From Paenibacillus senegalensis JC66 (GTDB lineage: Bacteria; Bacillota; Bacilli; Paenibacillales; NBRC-103111): DNA of 59,954 nucleotides. Numbering within the stretch: the first letter of the stretch is position 1; each line of letters opens with the position of its first letter. Location of the stretch: NCBI RefSeq assembly GCF_000285515.1, contig NZ_HE610958.1, forward strand, positions 749,063 to 809,016, in the 5' to 3' direction. The translations under genes were made by a program, and so were the position numbers. Shown one piece after another: positions 48,116-58,638 of the stretch. The notes under the pieces are model-generated. The model was not told where the DNA came from, searched no databases, and saw only the letters and a list, made by a program, of their open reading frames with translations.

Positions 48116-48739
48116 TTATGGATTAACAGATAGCGGCTTGCGGCATAAAGACAAGTAATTGTCCAGCAGCTTCATTCCAATTTCTCCGCTTTTTTCCGGG
48201 TGAAATTGCATACCGTACACATTGTTCCTGCCCACAATAGCCGTTACCTGTCCGAAATAATCGGTAGAAGCGAGGAGATCTCCATCCTGCTCCAGCTGCA
48301 CATGAAAGGAATGGACGAAATAAACATGTCCTTCCTCCAATCCTCTGAACAGAGGGCTTTGCTGATGAAATTTCAACCGGTTCCAGCCCATATGCGGCAC
48401 CTTAAAGTCACCGCGAAAGCGGACCACTTGACCCGGCAGCAGATTCAGACCGGCATGCTGCCCATGCTCCTCACTTTGCGTAAACAGCAGCTGCATACCG
48501 AGGCAGATGCCCAGCAGCGGCTTTCCGGAGGCGGCGTATTGGATAATTGTCTCCTTGAGCCCTGTCGCCTCTAATTCCTCCATAGCGTCTCCGAACGCAC
48601 CAACTCCAGGCAGAATAGCGCCTTCTGCATTCATAATCCGTTCTTTGTCCGCAGTCACTTCATAAGCGTAGCCAAGACGTTCAACCGCTTTGCTGACACT
48701 GTGCAGATTGCCCATTCCATAATCAATGATAGCAATCAC
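48116..48739 (-). CDS. hisH: Imidazole glycerol phosphate synthase glutaminase subunit HisH
   Basis: Seen: 207 residues, class I glutamine amidotransferase. Nucleophile Cys in LLGICLGMQLLF, and the His-Glu pair in GMQFHPEKSG. It supplies ammonia to HisF. It starts 2 bases after hisB. The C-terminus is complete, so the loss of the following hisA did not damage it. Confidence 0.97.
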   Translation of the reverse strand: MIAIIDYGMGNLHSVSKAVERLGYAYEVTADKERIMNAEGAILPGVGAFGDAMEELEATGLKETIIQYAASGKPLLGICLGMQLLFTQSEEHGQHAGLNLLPGQVVRFRGDFKVPHMGWNRLKFHQQSPLFRGLEEGHVYFVHSFHVQLEQDGDLLASTDYFGQVTAIVGRNNVYGMQFHPEKSGEIGMKLLDNYLSLCRKPLSVNP

Positions 48740-48741
48740 GG

Positions 48742-49350
48742 CTAGAGCACTCCTTTCGTCGAAGGCACTCCCTGCACTCGCGGATCAATCGAGGTCGCTT
48801 CATCGAGCGCGCGGCCAAGCGCCTTGAATACCGCTTCAATCATATGATGCGTGTTGTGGCCGTAATGCACGATGACATGCAGTGTAATTCTCGCTTCCAG
48901 AGCGAACTTCCACAGAAATTCATGCACCAGCTCCGTCGTAAAGCTGCCCACCGTGGCTGAGGGATATTCCGCCCGGTATTCCAGGTGAGGCCGATTGCTG
49001 ATATCGATCGCCACCTGGGCAAGCGCCTCATCCATAGGCACGAACACGTTGGCATACCGGCGAATTCCTTTTTTGTCACCGAGCGCTTCCCGCAAAGCCT
49101 GGCCAAGGCAGATGCCGATGTCTTCGACCGTATGATGGTCATCGATCTCCACATCTCCCTTGGCATCTACCCGCAGATTGAACAGACCATGCCTGGTAAA
49201 CAAATCGAGCATATGATTGAGAAAAGGCACATCACTTTCGATTTCCGAAACTCCTGTTCCATCTATTGCAAAGGCGAGCTGAATATCGGTTTCCCCCGTT
49301 GTCCGGCTGACGGCGGCCTGTCTTTCCACGTCTTTAAAGCTTTCGATCAT
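48742..49350 (-). CDS. hisB: Imidazoleglycerol-phosphate dehydratase
   Basis: Seen: 202 residues from ATG 49350 (GGAGG 9 bases upstream, inside hisD). Metal-binding motifs [17 protein letters not shown] and [18 protein letters not shown] are intact. It is the single-function form (no phosphatase domain). The longer frame back to 49443 lies in hisD and is rejected. It overlaps hisD by 17 bases. Confidence 0.96.
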   Translation of the reverse strand: MIESFKDVERQAAVSRTTGETDIQLAFAIDGTGVSEIESDVPFLNHMLDLFTRHGLFNLRVDAKGDVEIDDHHTVEDIGICLGQALREALGDKKGIRRYANVFVPMDEALAQVAIDISNRPHLEYRAEYPSATVGSFTTELVHEFLWKFALEARITLHVIVHYGHNTHHMIEAVFKALGRALDEATSIDPRVQGVPSTKGVL

Positions 49351-50632
49351 CGTTATGATCCTCCTTTTCCAATCGCAATTCAATGGCGCGCGCATGGCCA
49401 TGCAAACCTTCCCGCTCGGCCAATGTGATAATTTTGCGGCCATGGGCCTGCATTGCCTGCTTGCTGTAATGAATCAGGCTCGATTTTTTAACGAAATCGT
49501 CAACAGAGAGAGGCGAAGAGAACCGCGCCGTCCCGTTGGTCGGCAAAATATGATTCGGCCCGGCGAAATAATCGCCGACCGGCTCCGAGCTGTATGGGCC
49601 CAGGAAAATCGCTCCCGCGTTTTCAATCCGCCCCAGCCAGCCAAACGGCTCCTCGACCATCAGCTCCAGATGCTCCGGCGCCAGGCGGTTCACGATGTCG
49701 ATGCCCTCTTCCAGGCTGTCCACCGTCAGGATCGCCCCATAATCGCGGAGCGACTTCTCCGCGATGCTGCGCCGCGGCAGCGCCGCCAGCTGGCGATCCA
49801 CCTCTTGCCGCACCTGCTCGGCAAGCTGTTGGGACGGGGTGACCAGCACAGCGGAGGCCATCTCATCGTGCTCCGCCTGGGACAGCAAATCCGCGGCTAT
49901 ATAAGCCGCATTCGCGGAGCTGTCCGCCAGCACGACAATCTCGCTCGGCCCGGCGATGCTGTCAATGTCCACTACGCCAAACACATAGCGTTTGGCCAAT
50001 GCGACATAGATGTTGCCGGGGCCCACGATTTTGTCGACAGGAGCGATGGTCTCGGTGCCGTAAGCGAGGGCGGCGATCGCCTGCGCTCCGCCCACTCCGT
50101 ACACTTCCCGGATGCCGACCTCTGCGGCGGCAACCAGAATGTACGGATTGATGCCCGGCTGCCCGGCGGTCGCCGGCGGCGTCACCATGACGACCTCCGG
50201 CACCCCGGCGACTAATGCCGGTATCGCGTTCATGAGCACCGATGACGGATAGGCCGCTTTACCGCCCGGGACATAGATGCCCACCCGCTTGAGGGGGCGG
50301 ATCATCTGGCCCAGCAAGGTTCCGTCGGCCTCAGGCTCCAGCCACGTAACACGCTTCTGCTTTTCATGGTAGCGGCGGATATTGGCGGCGGCCTCACGAA
50401 TAGCGGCGAGAAATTCATCGTCTACTTCGCGATAGGCGGCCTGAATGACCTCATCGCTAACTCTCAAGCTATCCAGCTTGATTTTGTCCAGCGATTCGCT
50501 GTAAGCAAACAGCGCCTGATCTCCTTCCTTGCGCACACGCTCGATAATTTGCTTGACCGCAAGGTTTTGCTCCTCGCTGCCATAATCAACATCCCGTTGA
50601 ATCGAGAATTCTGCAGCCGGCTGCACCTTCAT
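49334..50632 (-). CDS. hisD: Histidinol dehydrogenase
   Basis: Seen: 432 residues. Motifs [30 protein letters not shown] and the catalytic region [14 protein letters not shown] with the zinc and base residues. It performs the last two oxidations from histidinol to histidine using NAD. The DNA is GC-rich in the middle (about 49600-50250) compared with its neighbours. It starts 22 bases after hisG. Confidence 0.97.
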   Translation of the reverse strand: MKVQPAAEFSIQRDVDYGSEEQNLAVKQIIERVRKEGDQALFAYSESLDKIKLDSLRVSDEVIQAAYREVDDEFLAAIREAAANIRRYHEKQKRVTWLEPEADGTLLGQMIRPLKRVGIYVPGGKAAYPSSVLMNAIPALVAGVPEVVMVTPPATAGQPGINPYILVAAAEVGIREVYGVGGAQAIAALAYGTETIAPVDKIVGPGNIYVALAKRYVFGVVDIDSIAGPSEIVVLADSSANAAYIAADLLSQAEHDEMASAVLVTPSQQLAEQVRQEVDRQLAALPRRSIAEKSLRDYGAILTVDSLEEGIDIVNRLAPEHLELMVEEPFGWLGRIENAGAIFLGPYSSEPVGDYFAGPNHILPTNGTARFSSPLSVDDFVKKSSLIHYSKQAMQAHGRKIITLAEREGLHGHARAIELRLEKEDHNDDRKL

Positions 50633-50654
50633 ACGCGCTTCCCCTTTCCATATT

Positions 50655-51281
50655 TCATTCGCTAATTATCTCCTGAAGCCGATCGCATACTTCTTGAATG
50701 CGGCTGTTTTTCATCCGGTAGCTCACCCGGTTGGCAATGAGGCGGCTTGTAATTCCGAACATGGATTCAAGCTCAACCAAGCCGTTTTCCTTTAGCGTTC
50801 TCCCGGTTTCCACCATATCCACAATACGGTCGGCAAGCCCGATTAACGGAGCTAATTCAATAGAACCATTAAGCTTTATCACTTCAACCTGCTGTCCTTT
50901 TTCACGGAAGAACTGGGAAGCGACATTAGGATATTTCGTGGCTACTCTCGGATTCGTGACCGGACGCCAATCCGGCAGGCCAATAACAGACATCCGGCAG
51001 CGCCCGATATTTAGATCCAATAGCTCATAAACATCGCGGTTTTCCTCGAGCAGCACATCCTTGCCGACAATACCGATATCGGCGACGCCGTATTCTACAT
51101 AGGTTGCAACATCGACCGGTTTGGCCATAATAAATTCCATCTGTGCCTCTGGTGCAGTAATGACCAGCTTCCGGGATTCCTCCAGATCATCGGGAACGGA
51201 GAAGCCCGCATCCTGCAGCAGCTTGATAGCAGGCCGGTTTATGCGCCCTTTGGGCATCGCAACTTTCAACAGCTCTGACAC
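50655..51281 (-). CDS. hisG: ATP phosphoribosyltransferase, short form
   Basis: Seen: 208 residues from GTG 51281 (GAGGAGGGAG upstream). [22 protein letters not shown] start and PRPP-binding [27 protein letters not shown]. It is the short form that lacks the regulatory C-terminal domain and needs HisZ, encoded just upstream. It joins PRPP and ATP, the committed step. The frame extends back to 51386, but that part overlaps hisZ. Confidence 0.96.
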   Translation of the reverse strand: MSELLKVAMPKGRINRPAIKLLQDAGFSVPDDLEESRKLVITAPEAQMEFIMAKPVDVATYVEYGVADIGIVGKDVLLEENRDVYELLDLNIGRCRMSVIGLPDWRPVTNPRVATKYPNVASQFFREKGQQVEVIKLNGSIELAPLIGLADRIVDMVETGRTLKENGLVELESMFGITSRLIANRVSYRMKNSRIQEVCDRLQEIISE

Positions 51282-51297
51282 TCTGCCTCTCCCTCCT

Positions 51298-52488
51298 CTA
51301 TCCGTAGTAAATCCATTCGTTATAATGTACCCCCAGGTAAGAGCAGGAGCCATCTTCATTTGGATGAACATGCTTATCCGATTCAAATGCCTTCGTTTCG
51401 ACGCTGCACTGCTTTAAAGCGCGCAGCTCAGCTGCCCTCTGCAGCGCCTCTTTACGATTCCCGGGACGGTACCCGATTAATATCCGGTACGGCTCCTGAT
51501 AAGGCTGCTTGGCTACTACATCCAGTATGCGGTCGGTTTTGAGGGCGAATCCGGTGGCCGGGGCCGAGCGTCCAAATTGCGCCAATAAGTTGTCGTAACG
51601 CCCGCCGCTGCATACAGGGAAGGCCAAATCGGCAGAATATCCTTCAAACGTCATCCCCGTATAATAAGAAAAGTCACCGATCATCGTTAAATCGATGAGG
51701 ACATGATGACTCACTCCGTAATCTTTGAGTACGTCCCAAATGAGACACAGATGCTCTACCGACTGCTGAGCGACAGGATCATTCGTGACGGCTCTGGCCT
51801 GCTCGCATATTTCTTCCCCGCCTCTCAATCGGAGAATGCTCTCAAGCCCTGCTCTAGTCTCCTCATTAAGCTGAAGCCGGCGCAGCTGCTGGCGATAACC
51901 GACATGATCACGGCGAAGCAGACACTCCTTCAAGATTTGCTGCTCTTCCTCGCGGTCACCAAGAGCGTGATTAAGCAGACCGTTTAAATAACCGACATGC
52001 CCAAGAGCAATTTTGAATGAGGAAATTCCCGCGGCTTGCAAAGAAGCGATAGCCAGTGCAATGACCTCGGCATCTGCCTCGGATGAGCCGTCGCCGACAA
52101 GCTCTACACCGGTTTGGAAAAATTCCGACTCCCTTCCCGCCTCCTGCTCGAAAGCCCGAAATACATTAGAGTGATAGGACAGCCTCAAAGGAAACGGTTT
52201 TTCCTTCAATAAAGAAGAAGCCACTCTGGCAATCGGAGCCGTCAGCTCGGAGCGCAGAACCAAAGTCCTCCCCTGCTGATCCAGCAGCTTGAACAGCTTG
52301 CGGTCACTGGTCGAGCTGGCCGCTCCAACCGTATCATAAAACTCCAGAGTAGGAGTAATGATTTGATTATATCCCCACTGCTCCATACATCCGAGCACAT
52401 TGGCTTCAATTTTTCGCAGCCTGGAAACCACTTCAGGCAAATAGTCTTTTAAGCCGGTCGGTTTCTCAAACACTTTAGGCTTGGACAT
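51298..52488 (-). CDS. hisZ: ATP phosphoribosyltransferase regulatory subunit HisZ
   Basis: Seen: 396 residues. A class II aminoacyl-tRNA synthetase-like fold resembling HisRS ([28 protein letters not shown]) without the anticodon-binding domain. Known: it forms a hetero-octamer with short HisG and gives histidine feedback inhibition. First gene of the his operon. The start follows GGGGGGGGAG. A promoter lies about 220 bases upstream. Confidence 0.95.
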   Translation of the reverse strand: MSKPKVFEKPTGLKDYLPEVVSRLRKIEANVLGCMEQWGYNQIITPTLEFYDTVGAASSTSDRKLFKLLDQQGRTLVLRSELTAPIARVASSLLKEKPFPLRLSYHSNVFRAFEQEAGRESEFFQTGVELVGDGSSEADAEVIALAIASLQAAGISSFKIALGHVGYLNGLLNHALGDREEEQQILKECLLRRDHVGYRQQLRRLQLNEETRAGLESILRLRGGEEICEQARAVTNDPVAQQSVEHLCLIWDVLKDYGVSHHVLIDLTMIGDFSYYTGMTFEGYSADLAFPVCSGGRYDNLLAQFGRSAPATGFALKTDRILDVVAKQPYQEPYRILIGYRPGNRKEALQRAAELRALKQCSVETKAFESDKHVHPNEDGSCSYLGVHYNEWIYYG

Positions 52489-52872
52489 GGACTCCCCCCC
52501 CTTTATGATTAGCCTGTTCCACTTTACAGGTCAAAAACGAATGTAAAGTTCAATGTTCTTGAAGAATGATCTAGTTCTTACTATTCTTCAGCTGACATGA
52601 ACCGGTATAATTGCTTGCTCCTAGTTAAAGCTAATGCGAATGACGGTCTCCCTGCGCTTTACCATGCTAATGTGCTACCTTGCTAACAAAGTAAAGAAAT
52701 TATACGTAAATATACCATGGAATGTGCGGAACGTCAACTGATTGCAGCCCTTCTTTTACTCGGCCATCCCGCTTCATTCAACGATATAACAGGCGTTTGC
52801 AGGAATGATAAGGCTTGCGGCTTGGCCATGAAAAGGAAAGGCGCAAAAAAGCCGCTCCTCCAAAGCAATGGC
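52489..52872. other. his operon leader and spacer
   Basis: 384 bases containing the his promoter (52709-52737) and an untranslated leader of about 214 bases. The leader can form GAAGAAT/ATTCTTC and CTTTAC/GTAAAG hairpins. No T-box consensus (AGGGTGGNACCGCG) was found. Confidence 0.5.
52709..52737 (-). promoter_or_regulatory. Sigma-A promoter of the his operon
   Basis: Leftward TTGACG (52732-52737), 17 bp, TATATT (52709-52714). Confidence 0.65.
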
Positions 52873-52874
52873 TT
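52845..52874 (-). terminator. Intrinsic terminator after yvoF
   Basis: AAGCC-ATT-GCT pairs with AGC-GGCTT (bulged ATT), followed by six T. It overlaps the end of the acetyltransferase gene and would end the hprK-lgt-ppaX-yvoF transcript. Confidence 0.6.
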
Positions 52875-53370
52875 AATCCTCCCGCGTAAGTGTACGAATG
52901 ACTTGAATCGGGTTGCCTGCTACAAAGGTGTGGGGGGGCACATCCTTGTTAACTAAAGATCCTGCGCCTATTACCGCATGATCTCCAATAGTCACCCCCG
53001 GCAGAATAGTCGTGTTGGCTCCAATCATCACATTCGAGCCGATAATTACATCGCCCAACCGGTACTCATGTATCAAATACTCATGGGCCAGAATCGTGGT
53101 GTTATAGCCGACAATGGAATTGTCTCCGATTTTTATTTTCTCCGGAAAAAACACATCGACCATTACCATTAAGGCAAATGCCGTATGTTCTCCTACCTGC
53201 ATGCCGAGCACTTTACGGTAGATCCAGTTTTTCAAGGGCAGAGAGGGACAGTAGCGGGAAATTTGTATAAACACGAAATTTCTGAATGCCTTCCATTTGC
53301 TCACTGTCCCGTAAATTTGCCATAAAGCATTAGGGCCTTCGGTTGGGTATTTCGTTACTTTCCTGCCCAC
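52873..53370 (-). CDS. yvoF: Hexapeptide-repeat acyltransferase, YvoF-like
   Basis: Seen: 165 residues. A left-handed beta-helix with hexapeptide repeats (about 70-155; IGDNSIVGYNTTILAHE, VMIGANTTILPGVTIGDHAVIGAGSLVNKDVP) typical of maltose/galactoside-type O-acetyltransferases. The substrate is unknown. GTG start at 53370, with GGAGGAG upstream, overlaps ppaX by 16 bases. Last gene of hprK-lgt-ppaX-yvoF, the Bacillus order without yvoD. Confidence 0.88.
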   Translation of the reverse strand: MGRKVTKYPTEGPNALWQIYGTVSKWKAFRNFVFIQISRYCPSLPLKNWIYRKVLGMQVGEHTAFALMVMVDVFFPEKIKIGDNSIVGYNTTILAHEYLIHEYRLGDVIIGSNVMIGANTTILPGVTIGDHAVIGAGSLVNKDVPPHTFVAGNPIQVIRTLTRED

Positions 53371-54026
53371 TCTGACTCCTCCACCACACCGGTCAACTGC
53401 AGCAGCTCCCGCATATCATGAAGCATATAATCCGGCTTAAACTGCGCCAAATGCTGCTCGCCCTTAATTGACCATGCCACGCCCGCAGTATGCACACCAG
53501 CGCGCTGACCGGCTTGAATATCGTACTGGCTGTCCCCAATCATCATGGTCGTTTGAGGATCGGCCTGCAACAAATCTATCGCTTTCAGAACCCCTTCTGG
53601 GCTTGGCTTGGGCTCGGTAACATCATCGATCGAAATCAGCACTTTTATGTAGGAAGCGAGCCCAAGAAGCTTAATGCCCATAAGAGCAGTTTCTCTTCTC
53701 TTTGTTGTTACTACCCCGAGCTTGATACCGGAATCCCCTATGCGCGAAATAACCTCGGTTACATGAGGAAAAGCAGCAGCCATAGCATCATGCTCACGCA
53801 AATTAAATTCAAAGTATGCCTGCACTAATTCCTCGACATCCTCCCTGCCGCTAAATTGTCTTAATTGATCAATTAAAGGGCGGCCCATATGCGGAATGAT
53901 TTCATCCCTTGTAAGCCTCTCCTGCCGGGTTTGTCCATCGAGAGCGTGGAGGAAAGAAGATATGATCAGCTCGTTGGTGTCCAGAATTGTGCCGTCCAGG
54001 TCAAATAATAAGGTTTGTAATTTCAT
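53355..54026 (-). CDS. ppaX: Pyrophosphatase PpaX (HAD family)
   Basis: Seen: 223 residues. HAD motif I LFDLDGTILDTNE, motif II VVTTKRR and motif III KPSPEG...MIGDSQYD. Known: PpaX hydrolyses the pyrophosphate produced when HprK dephosphorylates HPr-Ser-P, pulling that reaction forward. Its start overlaps the lgt stop (TAATG), and hprK lies two genes upstream, so the context fits. Confidence 0.93.
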   Translation of the reverse strand: MKLQTLLFDLDGTILDTNELIISSFLHALDGQTRQERLTRDEIIPHMGRPLIDQLRQFSGREDVEELVQAYFEFNLREHDAMAAAFPHVTEVISRIGDSGIKLGVVTTKRRETALMGIKLLGLASYIKVLISIDDVTEPKPSPEGVLKAIDLLQADPQTTMMIGDSQYDIQAGQRAGVHTAGVAWSIKGEQHLAQFKPDYMLHDMRELLQLTGVVEESEWAGK

Positions 54027-55054
54027 TAGCTCTCCTTGTCATTTGCTTGATCTTTCTGCTCTGGACGGCTCGGTCCGGCATCCTTCTCTTTAGAACCGTT
54101 AGCATTCCCTGCCTGTCCTTTGCCATCAGATCCTGCTGTATTTTCCGCCTTGGTTGAAACGATCGGGTCTTTATAACGCTCAGCCGCCAACCCGGTTTTT
54201 CTCCGGTAGATAATCAGAATGATTCCCGCAAGTATGAGCACAATGGCCAGCAATTGCGAAATCCTGACATTCCCGTAGGCCATCGCCCCTGGCTCGAACA
54301 CTAGTGTCATAGGCGACCATAACACTCCCATCAGCGATTCCAGCCAAGCCGGACCGTTAAACGCAAGACTGTCCGTTCTTACTCCCTCAATAAAGAACCG
54401 GCCCAAGGAATACCACATAATATAAGTGATAAACAGCTCCCCGGCTTTCAGGAAAGCCTGTCTTCTCAGCACAAACAGAAGCAGCAAGCCTGCGAAATTC
54501 CAAACCGATTCGTATAAAAATGCCGGGTGATAATAAGTGCCCTGGATATACATTTGATCCACTATAAAGCTCGGCAGGTGGAGCGTGTTGCGCAAAAACT
54601 CTTCGGCAACCGGGCCTCCATGTGCCTCCTGGTTGACGAAGTTCCCCCAGCGGCCAATCATCTGCCCGATAATCAAGCTTGGTGCACATATATCAGCAAT
54701 ACGCCAGAAATTATAGCCTTTGGCTCTTATGTAGAAAAAGGCCCCGATCACCGCCCCTATAAGAGCGCCATAGATCGCTATGCCTCCTTCCCATATTTTA
54801 AATATATCCATTAGGTTGTTTTTGTAATTATCCCAGCTAAACGCAACATAGTACGCCCTAGCCCCGATAATGGCTGAAGGGACTCCGATTAGCAGCAGAT
54901 CAAGAAAAAAATCGGATGAAATCCCGAAGCGCTTACCTTCACGTACCGCCAGCCATAAACCGGCCAAAGCCCCAAGCCCTAAAATAATACCGTACCACCG
55001 AACCGAAAAGAACTCTCCGATGGAGAAGGCTATAGGATTGATTTCCAATAGCAT
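54026..55054 (-). CDS. lgt: Prolipoprotein diacylglyceryl transferase
   Basis: Seen: 342 residues from ATG 55054. Seven membrane segments and the Lgt signature GQMIGRWGNFVNQEAHGG (about 137), with the catalytic region GGIAIYGALIGA before it and EGVRTDS after. It attaches diacylglycerol to the lipobox Cys of lipoproteins, such as those at 4829 and 25540. A hydrophilic tail of about 50 residues rich in Lys, Asp, Gly and Asn follows the last helix and is longer than usual. The frame extends back to 55093 without a ribosome binding site. Confidence 0.95.
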   Translation of the reverse strand: MLLEINPIAFSIGEFFSVRWYGIILGLGALAGLWLAVREGKRFGISSDFFLDLLLIGVPSAIIGARAYYVAFSWDNYKNNLMDIFKIWEGGIAIYGALIGAVIGAFFYIRAKGYNFWRIADICAPSLIIGQMIGRWGNFVNQEAHGGPVAEEFLRNTLHLPSFIVDQMYIQGTYYHPAFLYESVWNFAGLLLLFVLRRQAFLKAGELFITYIMWYSLGRFFIEGVRTDSLAFNGPAWLESLMGVLWSPMTLVFEPGAMAYGNVRISQLLAIVLILAGIILIIYRRKTGLAAERYKDPIVSTKAENTAGSDGKGQAGNANGSKEKDAGPSRPEQKDQANDKES

Positions 55055-55135
55055 GGTGTTAAAACCCCTTTCCTTGAACTGGCAGGAACCCATTTGTCGT
55101 TTAAGCCCCTGCCTTTGCCGGGTGTGATTCCCATA

Positions 55136-56074
55136 TTAGTCCATATTGTCCATTTCTTCATTCATGGTCTCGGTCAGTCGGTTTGTAAATTGTAAAGCTG
55201 CGTTATACCCCATACCTTTGAGACGGAAATTCATTGCAGCCACCTCAATGATAACAGCCAAATTTCGTCCGGGACGAACCGGAATCGTCACCAATGGGAC
55301 ATCCGTCTCAATAATACGTGTTTTCTCTTCATCGATCCCTAGACGGTCATATTGCTTATCCTGCTGCCAGGTTTCGAGCTTGCATACCATAGAGATTTTG
55401 GTGTTGTTTCTCACCGCGCCGGCTCCGAACAAGGTCATCACGTTAATGATGCCTACTCCGCGAATCTCCAAGAGATGGCGAATCAGTTCAGGGGCATTAC
55501 CAATAAGAATATTCTCCGCGGTTTGCCGGATTTCAACAGCATCATCAGCGATCAGACGATGCCCTCTTTTTACCAGCTCTAACGCCGTTTCACTTTTTCC
55601 TATTCCGCTGCTGCCGGTTATTAAAACTCCAATACTATAAACATCAATCAACACACCATGAATGGTTGTAGAGGGCGCCAATTTATTTTCCAGAAAATCA
55701 GTGAATTTGCTGATCAGGTTCGTGGTAGGCATTTTACTGCGCAGCACCGGAATTTGCTTCTCAGAAGCTATTTCGATAATTTCCACGGGAACCGGCAAAT
55801 CTCTGGATATACAAATGCAGGGGATTCCGTTCTCGCAAATCTTGCGAATTCGCAGATATCGCTCCTCATCCGACAACGTCTGGAGGAAGGACAGCTCCGT
55901 GCGCCCTAATATTTGAACCCTTTCATGGGGATGATAATCGAAATAACCTGCTATTTCCAAGCCAGGCCTATACAAGTCGGCGACAGGAACGATTCTTTTC
56001 AAGCCTTCTTCTCCGCAAAGAACGTCCAGTTTAAATCGCCGTACCAAATCTGACACTTTTGTCTTCGACGGCAT
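55136..56074 (-). CDS. hprK: HPr kinase/phosphorylase
   Basis: Seen: 312 residues. Walker A GSSGIGKSETALELVKRGH (about 153) and the HprK signature EIRGVGIINVMTLFGAGAVR (about 202). It phosphorylates Ser46 of HPr when fructose-1,6-bisphosphate is high, driving catabolite repression through CcpA, and reverses this when phosphate is high. First gene of hprK-lgt-ppaX-yvoF. GAGGAG precedes the ATG, and a promoter lies about 35 bases upstream. Confidence 0.96.
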   Translation of the reverse strand: MPSKTKVSDLVRRFKLDVLCGEEGLKRIVPVADLYRPGLEIAGYFDYHPHERVQILGRTELSFLQTLSDEERYLRIRKICENGIPCICISRDLPVPVEIIEIASEKQIPVLRSKMPTTNLISKFTDFLENKLAPSTTIHGVLIDVYSIGVLITGSSGIGKSETALELVKRGHRLIADDAVEIRQTAENILIGNAPELIRHLLEIRGVGIINVMTLFGAGAVRNNTKISMVCKLETWQQDKQYDRLGIDEEKTRIIETDVPLVTIPVRPGRNLAVIIEVAAMNFRLKGMGYNAALQFTNRLTETMNEEMDNMD

Positions 56075-56104
56075 TCATTCCACTCCTCGTTTTTCAATAG
56101 TACT

Positions 56105-56133
56105 ATCGTAATGCAAATATACCGCGAAAGCAA
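56105..56133 (-). promoter_or_regulatory. Promoter of the hprK operon
   Basis: Leftward TTGCTT (56128-56133), 17 bp, TACGAT (56105-56110), about 30 bases before the hprK ATG. Confidence 0.45.
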
Positions 56134-56265
56134 CCGCCATACGGATTCTGCCAAACCGGCTTTGCTGATCTGTATCTCGAAAAAAATCACTAGCGGATTC
56201 ATGCTTCAAGGCGATGCTAATCCTGTTGTAGAAGCAGGCAAGCTATACATGTATTTACCAAAATA

Positions 56266-56291
56266 TAAAAAAGACCGGCAAGCTGCCGGCC
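56266..56291 (-). terminator. Intrinsic terminator after the sugar ABC ATPase gene
   Basis: GGCCGGCA pairs with TGCCGGTC over a 3-base loop (one G-T pair), followed by TTTTTTATATTTT, 20 bases past the stop codon. Confidence 0.88.
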
Positions 56292-56310
56292 CCTTCCTGT
56301 GATTGATAAA

Positions 56311-57432
56311 TTATTTACTGAAGATCGACAAAGTGGTTTCTTTATCAAAGAAATGAACTTTGTTCATATCAAATGCAAGTTCTACAGTCGTTCCTTCTTT
56401 CAAAGCTGCTCTACCATCAACACGTGCGATAACGGTATCTTGGCCAAGTCCTGTGATGTACAGGTACATTTCGTGACCCAAGTTCTCAGCTACCTCGATG
56501 TTGGCATTAACAATGGTGTTAGGCGATGCTTCCAGGAATACTGGCTCTTCATGAATGTCCTCAGGACGGATACCCATAACGACTTCTTTGCCAATGTATC
56601 CTTTTTCTCTCAGTACGTTAGCTTTTCCTTCAGGAACAGCAACATTTACGCCGTTTGCTTTGAAAGTCAGGTTGCCGCCTGTATCTTCAAATGTACCGTT
56701 AATAAAGTTCATGGACGGGGAGCCGATAAAGCCGGCTACGAACATATTGACCGGATGGTTGTAGATCTCATCAGGCGTAGCCGCTTGTTGAATTACCCCT
56801 TGCTCCATAACAACGATCCGCTGACCCATAGTCATGGCCTCAGTCTGGTCATGCGTTACGTAAATAACGGTAGTTCCTAGACGCTTATGAAGCTTACTGA
56901 TCTCCGCACGCATCTGTACGCGAAGTTTAGCATCCAAGTTGGACAGCGGCTCATCCATGAGGAATACTTGCGGCTCACGAACAATCGCACGGCCCAAGGC
57001 AACCCTTTGACGCTGACCACCGGATAGAGCTTTTGGCTTGCGGTCCAGCAAATGCTCGATATCGAGAATTTTAGCTGCTGCACGTACACGCTCGTCGATA
57101 TCAGCTTTCTTGAACTTACGAAGCTTCAAACCGAAAGCCATGTTTTGATATACGTTCATATGAGGGTAAAGAGCGTAAGATTGGAAAACCATCGCGATAT
57201 CGCGATCTTTAGGTGCTACATCGTTCACAAGACGGTCGCCGATGTAAAGCTCACCTTCGGTGATTTCTTCCAGACCTGCAATCATACGCAAAGTTGTGGA
57301 CTTACCGCAACCGGACCCACCAACAAGAACGATAAACTCTTTATCCTTAATATCGAGGTGAAAGTCTTTAACTGTTGGTTCATCATTCCCCGGATATTTT
57401 TTCACAATATGATGCAAGCGTACTCCTGCCAT
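56311..57432 (-). CDS. msmX: Sugar ABC transporter ATP-binding protein, MsmX/UgpC type
   Basis: Seen: 373 residues. Walker A GGSGCGKS (about 38), signature [19 protein letters not shown] (about 134), Walker [17 protein letters not shown], then a C-terminal MalK-type regulatory domain. Known: MsmX is a shared ATPase that powers several carbohydrate importers. The lack of any permease or binding-protein gene nearby agrees with that. ATG 57432 is chosen (GGGGG 7 bases upstream) over ATG 57438. Confidence 0.93.
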   Translation of the reverse strand: MAGVRLHHIVKKYPGNDEPTVKDFHLDIKDKEFIVLVGGSGCGKSTTLRMIAGLEEITEGELYIGDRLVNDVAPKDRDIAMVFQSYALYPHMNVYQNMAFGLKLRKFKKADIDERVRAAAKILDIEHLLDRKPKALSGGQRQRVALGRAIVREPQVFLMDEPLSNLDAKLRVQMRAEISKLHKRLGTTVIYVTHDQTEAMTMGQRIVVMEQGVIQQAATPDEIYNHPVNMFVAGFIGSPSMNFINGTFEDTGGNLTFKANGVNVAVPEGKANVLREKGYIGKEVVMGIRPEDIHEEPVFLEASPNTIVNANIEVAENLGHEMYLYITGLGQDTVIARVDGRAALKEGTTVELAFDMNKVHFFDKETTLSIFSK

Positions 57433-57528
57433 GTCCATTCCCCCTAAAGTAATAATCTTCGCTTAACAATATGTTTCTATCTTATATCAGCCTGGTTCAA
57501 TTGACTATGCACAATCCGTACAAAAATT

Positions 57529-58638
57529 CTATTTCCTTTTCGTAACTTTGTACAATAATAGCGCTATTTTTACCAGAACTGCATCCTGGAAATTCCTCAC
57601 ATCGAGTCCTGTCTCTTGTTTAAACTTATCCAGGCGGTATAGCAGAGTATTACGGTGAATGTACAATCGCTTTGCCGTTTCACTAACATTGCAATCCAAT
57701 GCGAAAAAGGTTTCCAGGGCCGTTAATGTATCCATATCCAATGGATCTGCCGAGCGGAAGATCTGATTGACAAAGTGCGACATAGGATCAGGAGGAATCT
57801 CATAAAGAAGCTTTTCCAATCTCATTTTCCAAGGAAAATGAATATTGTCCCCCAAATGATAGACCCGGCCAAGCTCCAGCGTTTCCCTTAATTGAACAAC
57901 TGATGTCAGCAGATGCTGCTCAGGATCAATCGGATAATGAACCGTAAGGTGACACTCGCCTATCCATTCATTTTCCAGCATTTCATGCAGCCCGGAACAA
58001 ATTAGGACCAAAGCGTCCTCCAGACTTTCATTGGCTGATGTATCTTTATCTTCATCCCCGGTCGCCTCCAGCAGGCTTTCCGGCCCTAGAATAATCCACT
58101 CATTGTCCAATAGAGGGATGACCGCCACATCCGCTTCAAAAAAAGACTCCAGCAGCGTGGGAAGCTCCTCGTCCTGATCACTGCTTGGCTCTCCAAAGCT
58201 GGCCGTCAGCAAAAAAGGGATATGCCGCGTCTGAAAGCCGAAGGCTTCGGAGATAGCAGCAGGCAGCACGGCTTGAGATACTCCCTGTCCCAATTGCTCT
58301 ATAAGCCAGTTGTGAAGCTGTTTTTCCTTAAGCCTAGGACTCTTTATCTCACTGGGCTCTGCTGCAATTCCTTCATCCCTTTGTGTAGATAATAACCATT
58401 CCACAAGCTTTCTTTCTGCAGTTCTAATATGATCTAGGGGAACGCTTACTAAATAAACTCCCTGTTCATCAGCCTCAGCGAAGAACAATAAATCGCTTCC
58501 AAATTGGATGCTCAATGCTGGAGTGCCTGTTAGCAAATCAGCGGAGGCTGCGTTCCATTCATCATGAGTCATGAATAGGCTTCGGACATCCGTGTTCAAT
58601 ATGGTTTGCAGTTGTTGTCTAATCCGTTCCAGGTTCAT
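57529..58638 (-). CDS. PucR/CdaR-type transcriptional regulator
   Basis: Seen: 369 residues. The C-terminal PucR helix-turn-helix (about 307-365; LETFFALDCNVSETAKRLYIHRNTLLYRLDKFKQETGLD) is clear; the N-terminal two thirds form an alpha/beta region without a recognised sensor motif. Known: this family activates genes for purine, sugar-acid or other catabolism. It lies directly upstream of msmX in the same direction (97-base gap), so control of sugar uptake is possible but unproven. Confidence 0.85.
   Translation of the reverse strand: MNLERIRQQLQTILNTDVRSLFMTHDEWNAASADLLTGTPALSIQFGSDLLFFAEADEQGVYLVSVPLDHIRTAERKLVEWLLSTQRDEGIAAEPSEIKSPRLKEKQLHNWLIEQLGQGVSQAVLPAAISEAFGFQTRHIPFLLTASFGEPSSDQDEELPTLLESFFEADVAVIPLLDNEWIILGPESLLEATGDEDKDTSANESLEDALVLICSGLHEMLENEWIGECHLTVHYPIDPEQHLLTSVVQLRETLELGRVYHLGDNIHFPWKMRLEKLLYEIPPDPMSHFVNQIFRSADPLDMDTLTALETFFALDCNVSETAKRLYIHRNTLLYRLDKFKQETGLDVRNFQDAVLVKIALLLYKVTKRK

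Noticed and set aside
49594-49842. Pro/Ala-rich frame opposite hisD
   Set aside because: Shadow of the GC-rich central part of hisD.
52489-52720. T-box riboswitch before hisZ
   Set aside because: No AGGGTGGNACCGCG sequence and no terminator/antiterminator pair at the leader end.
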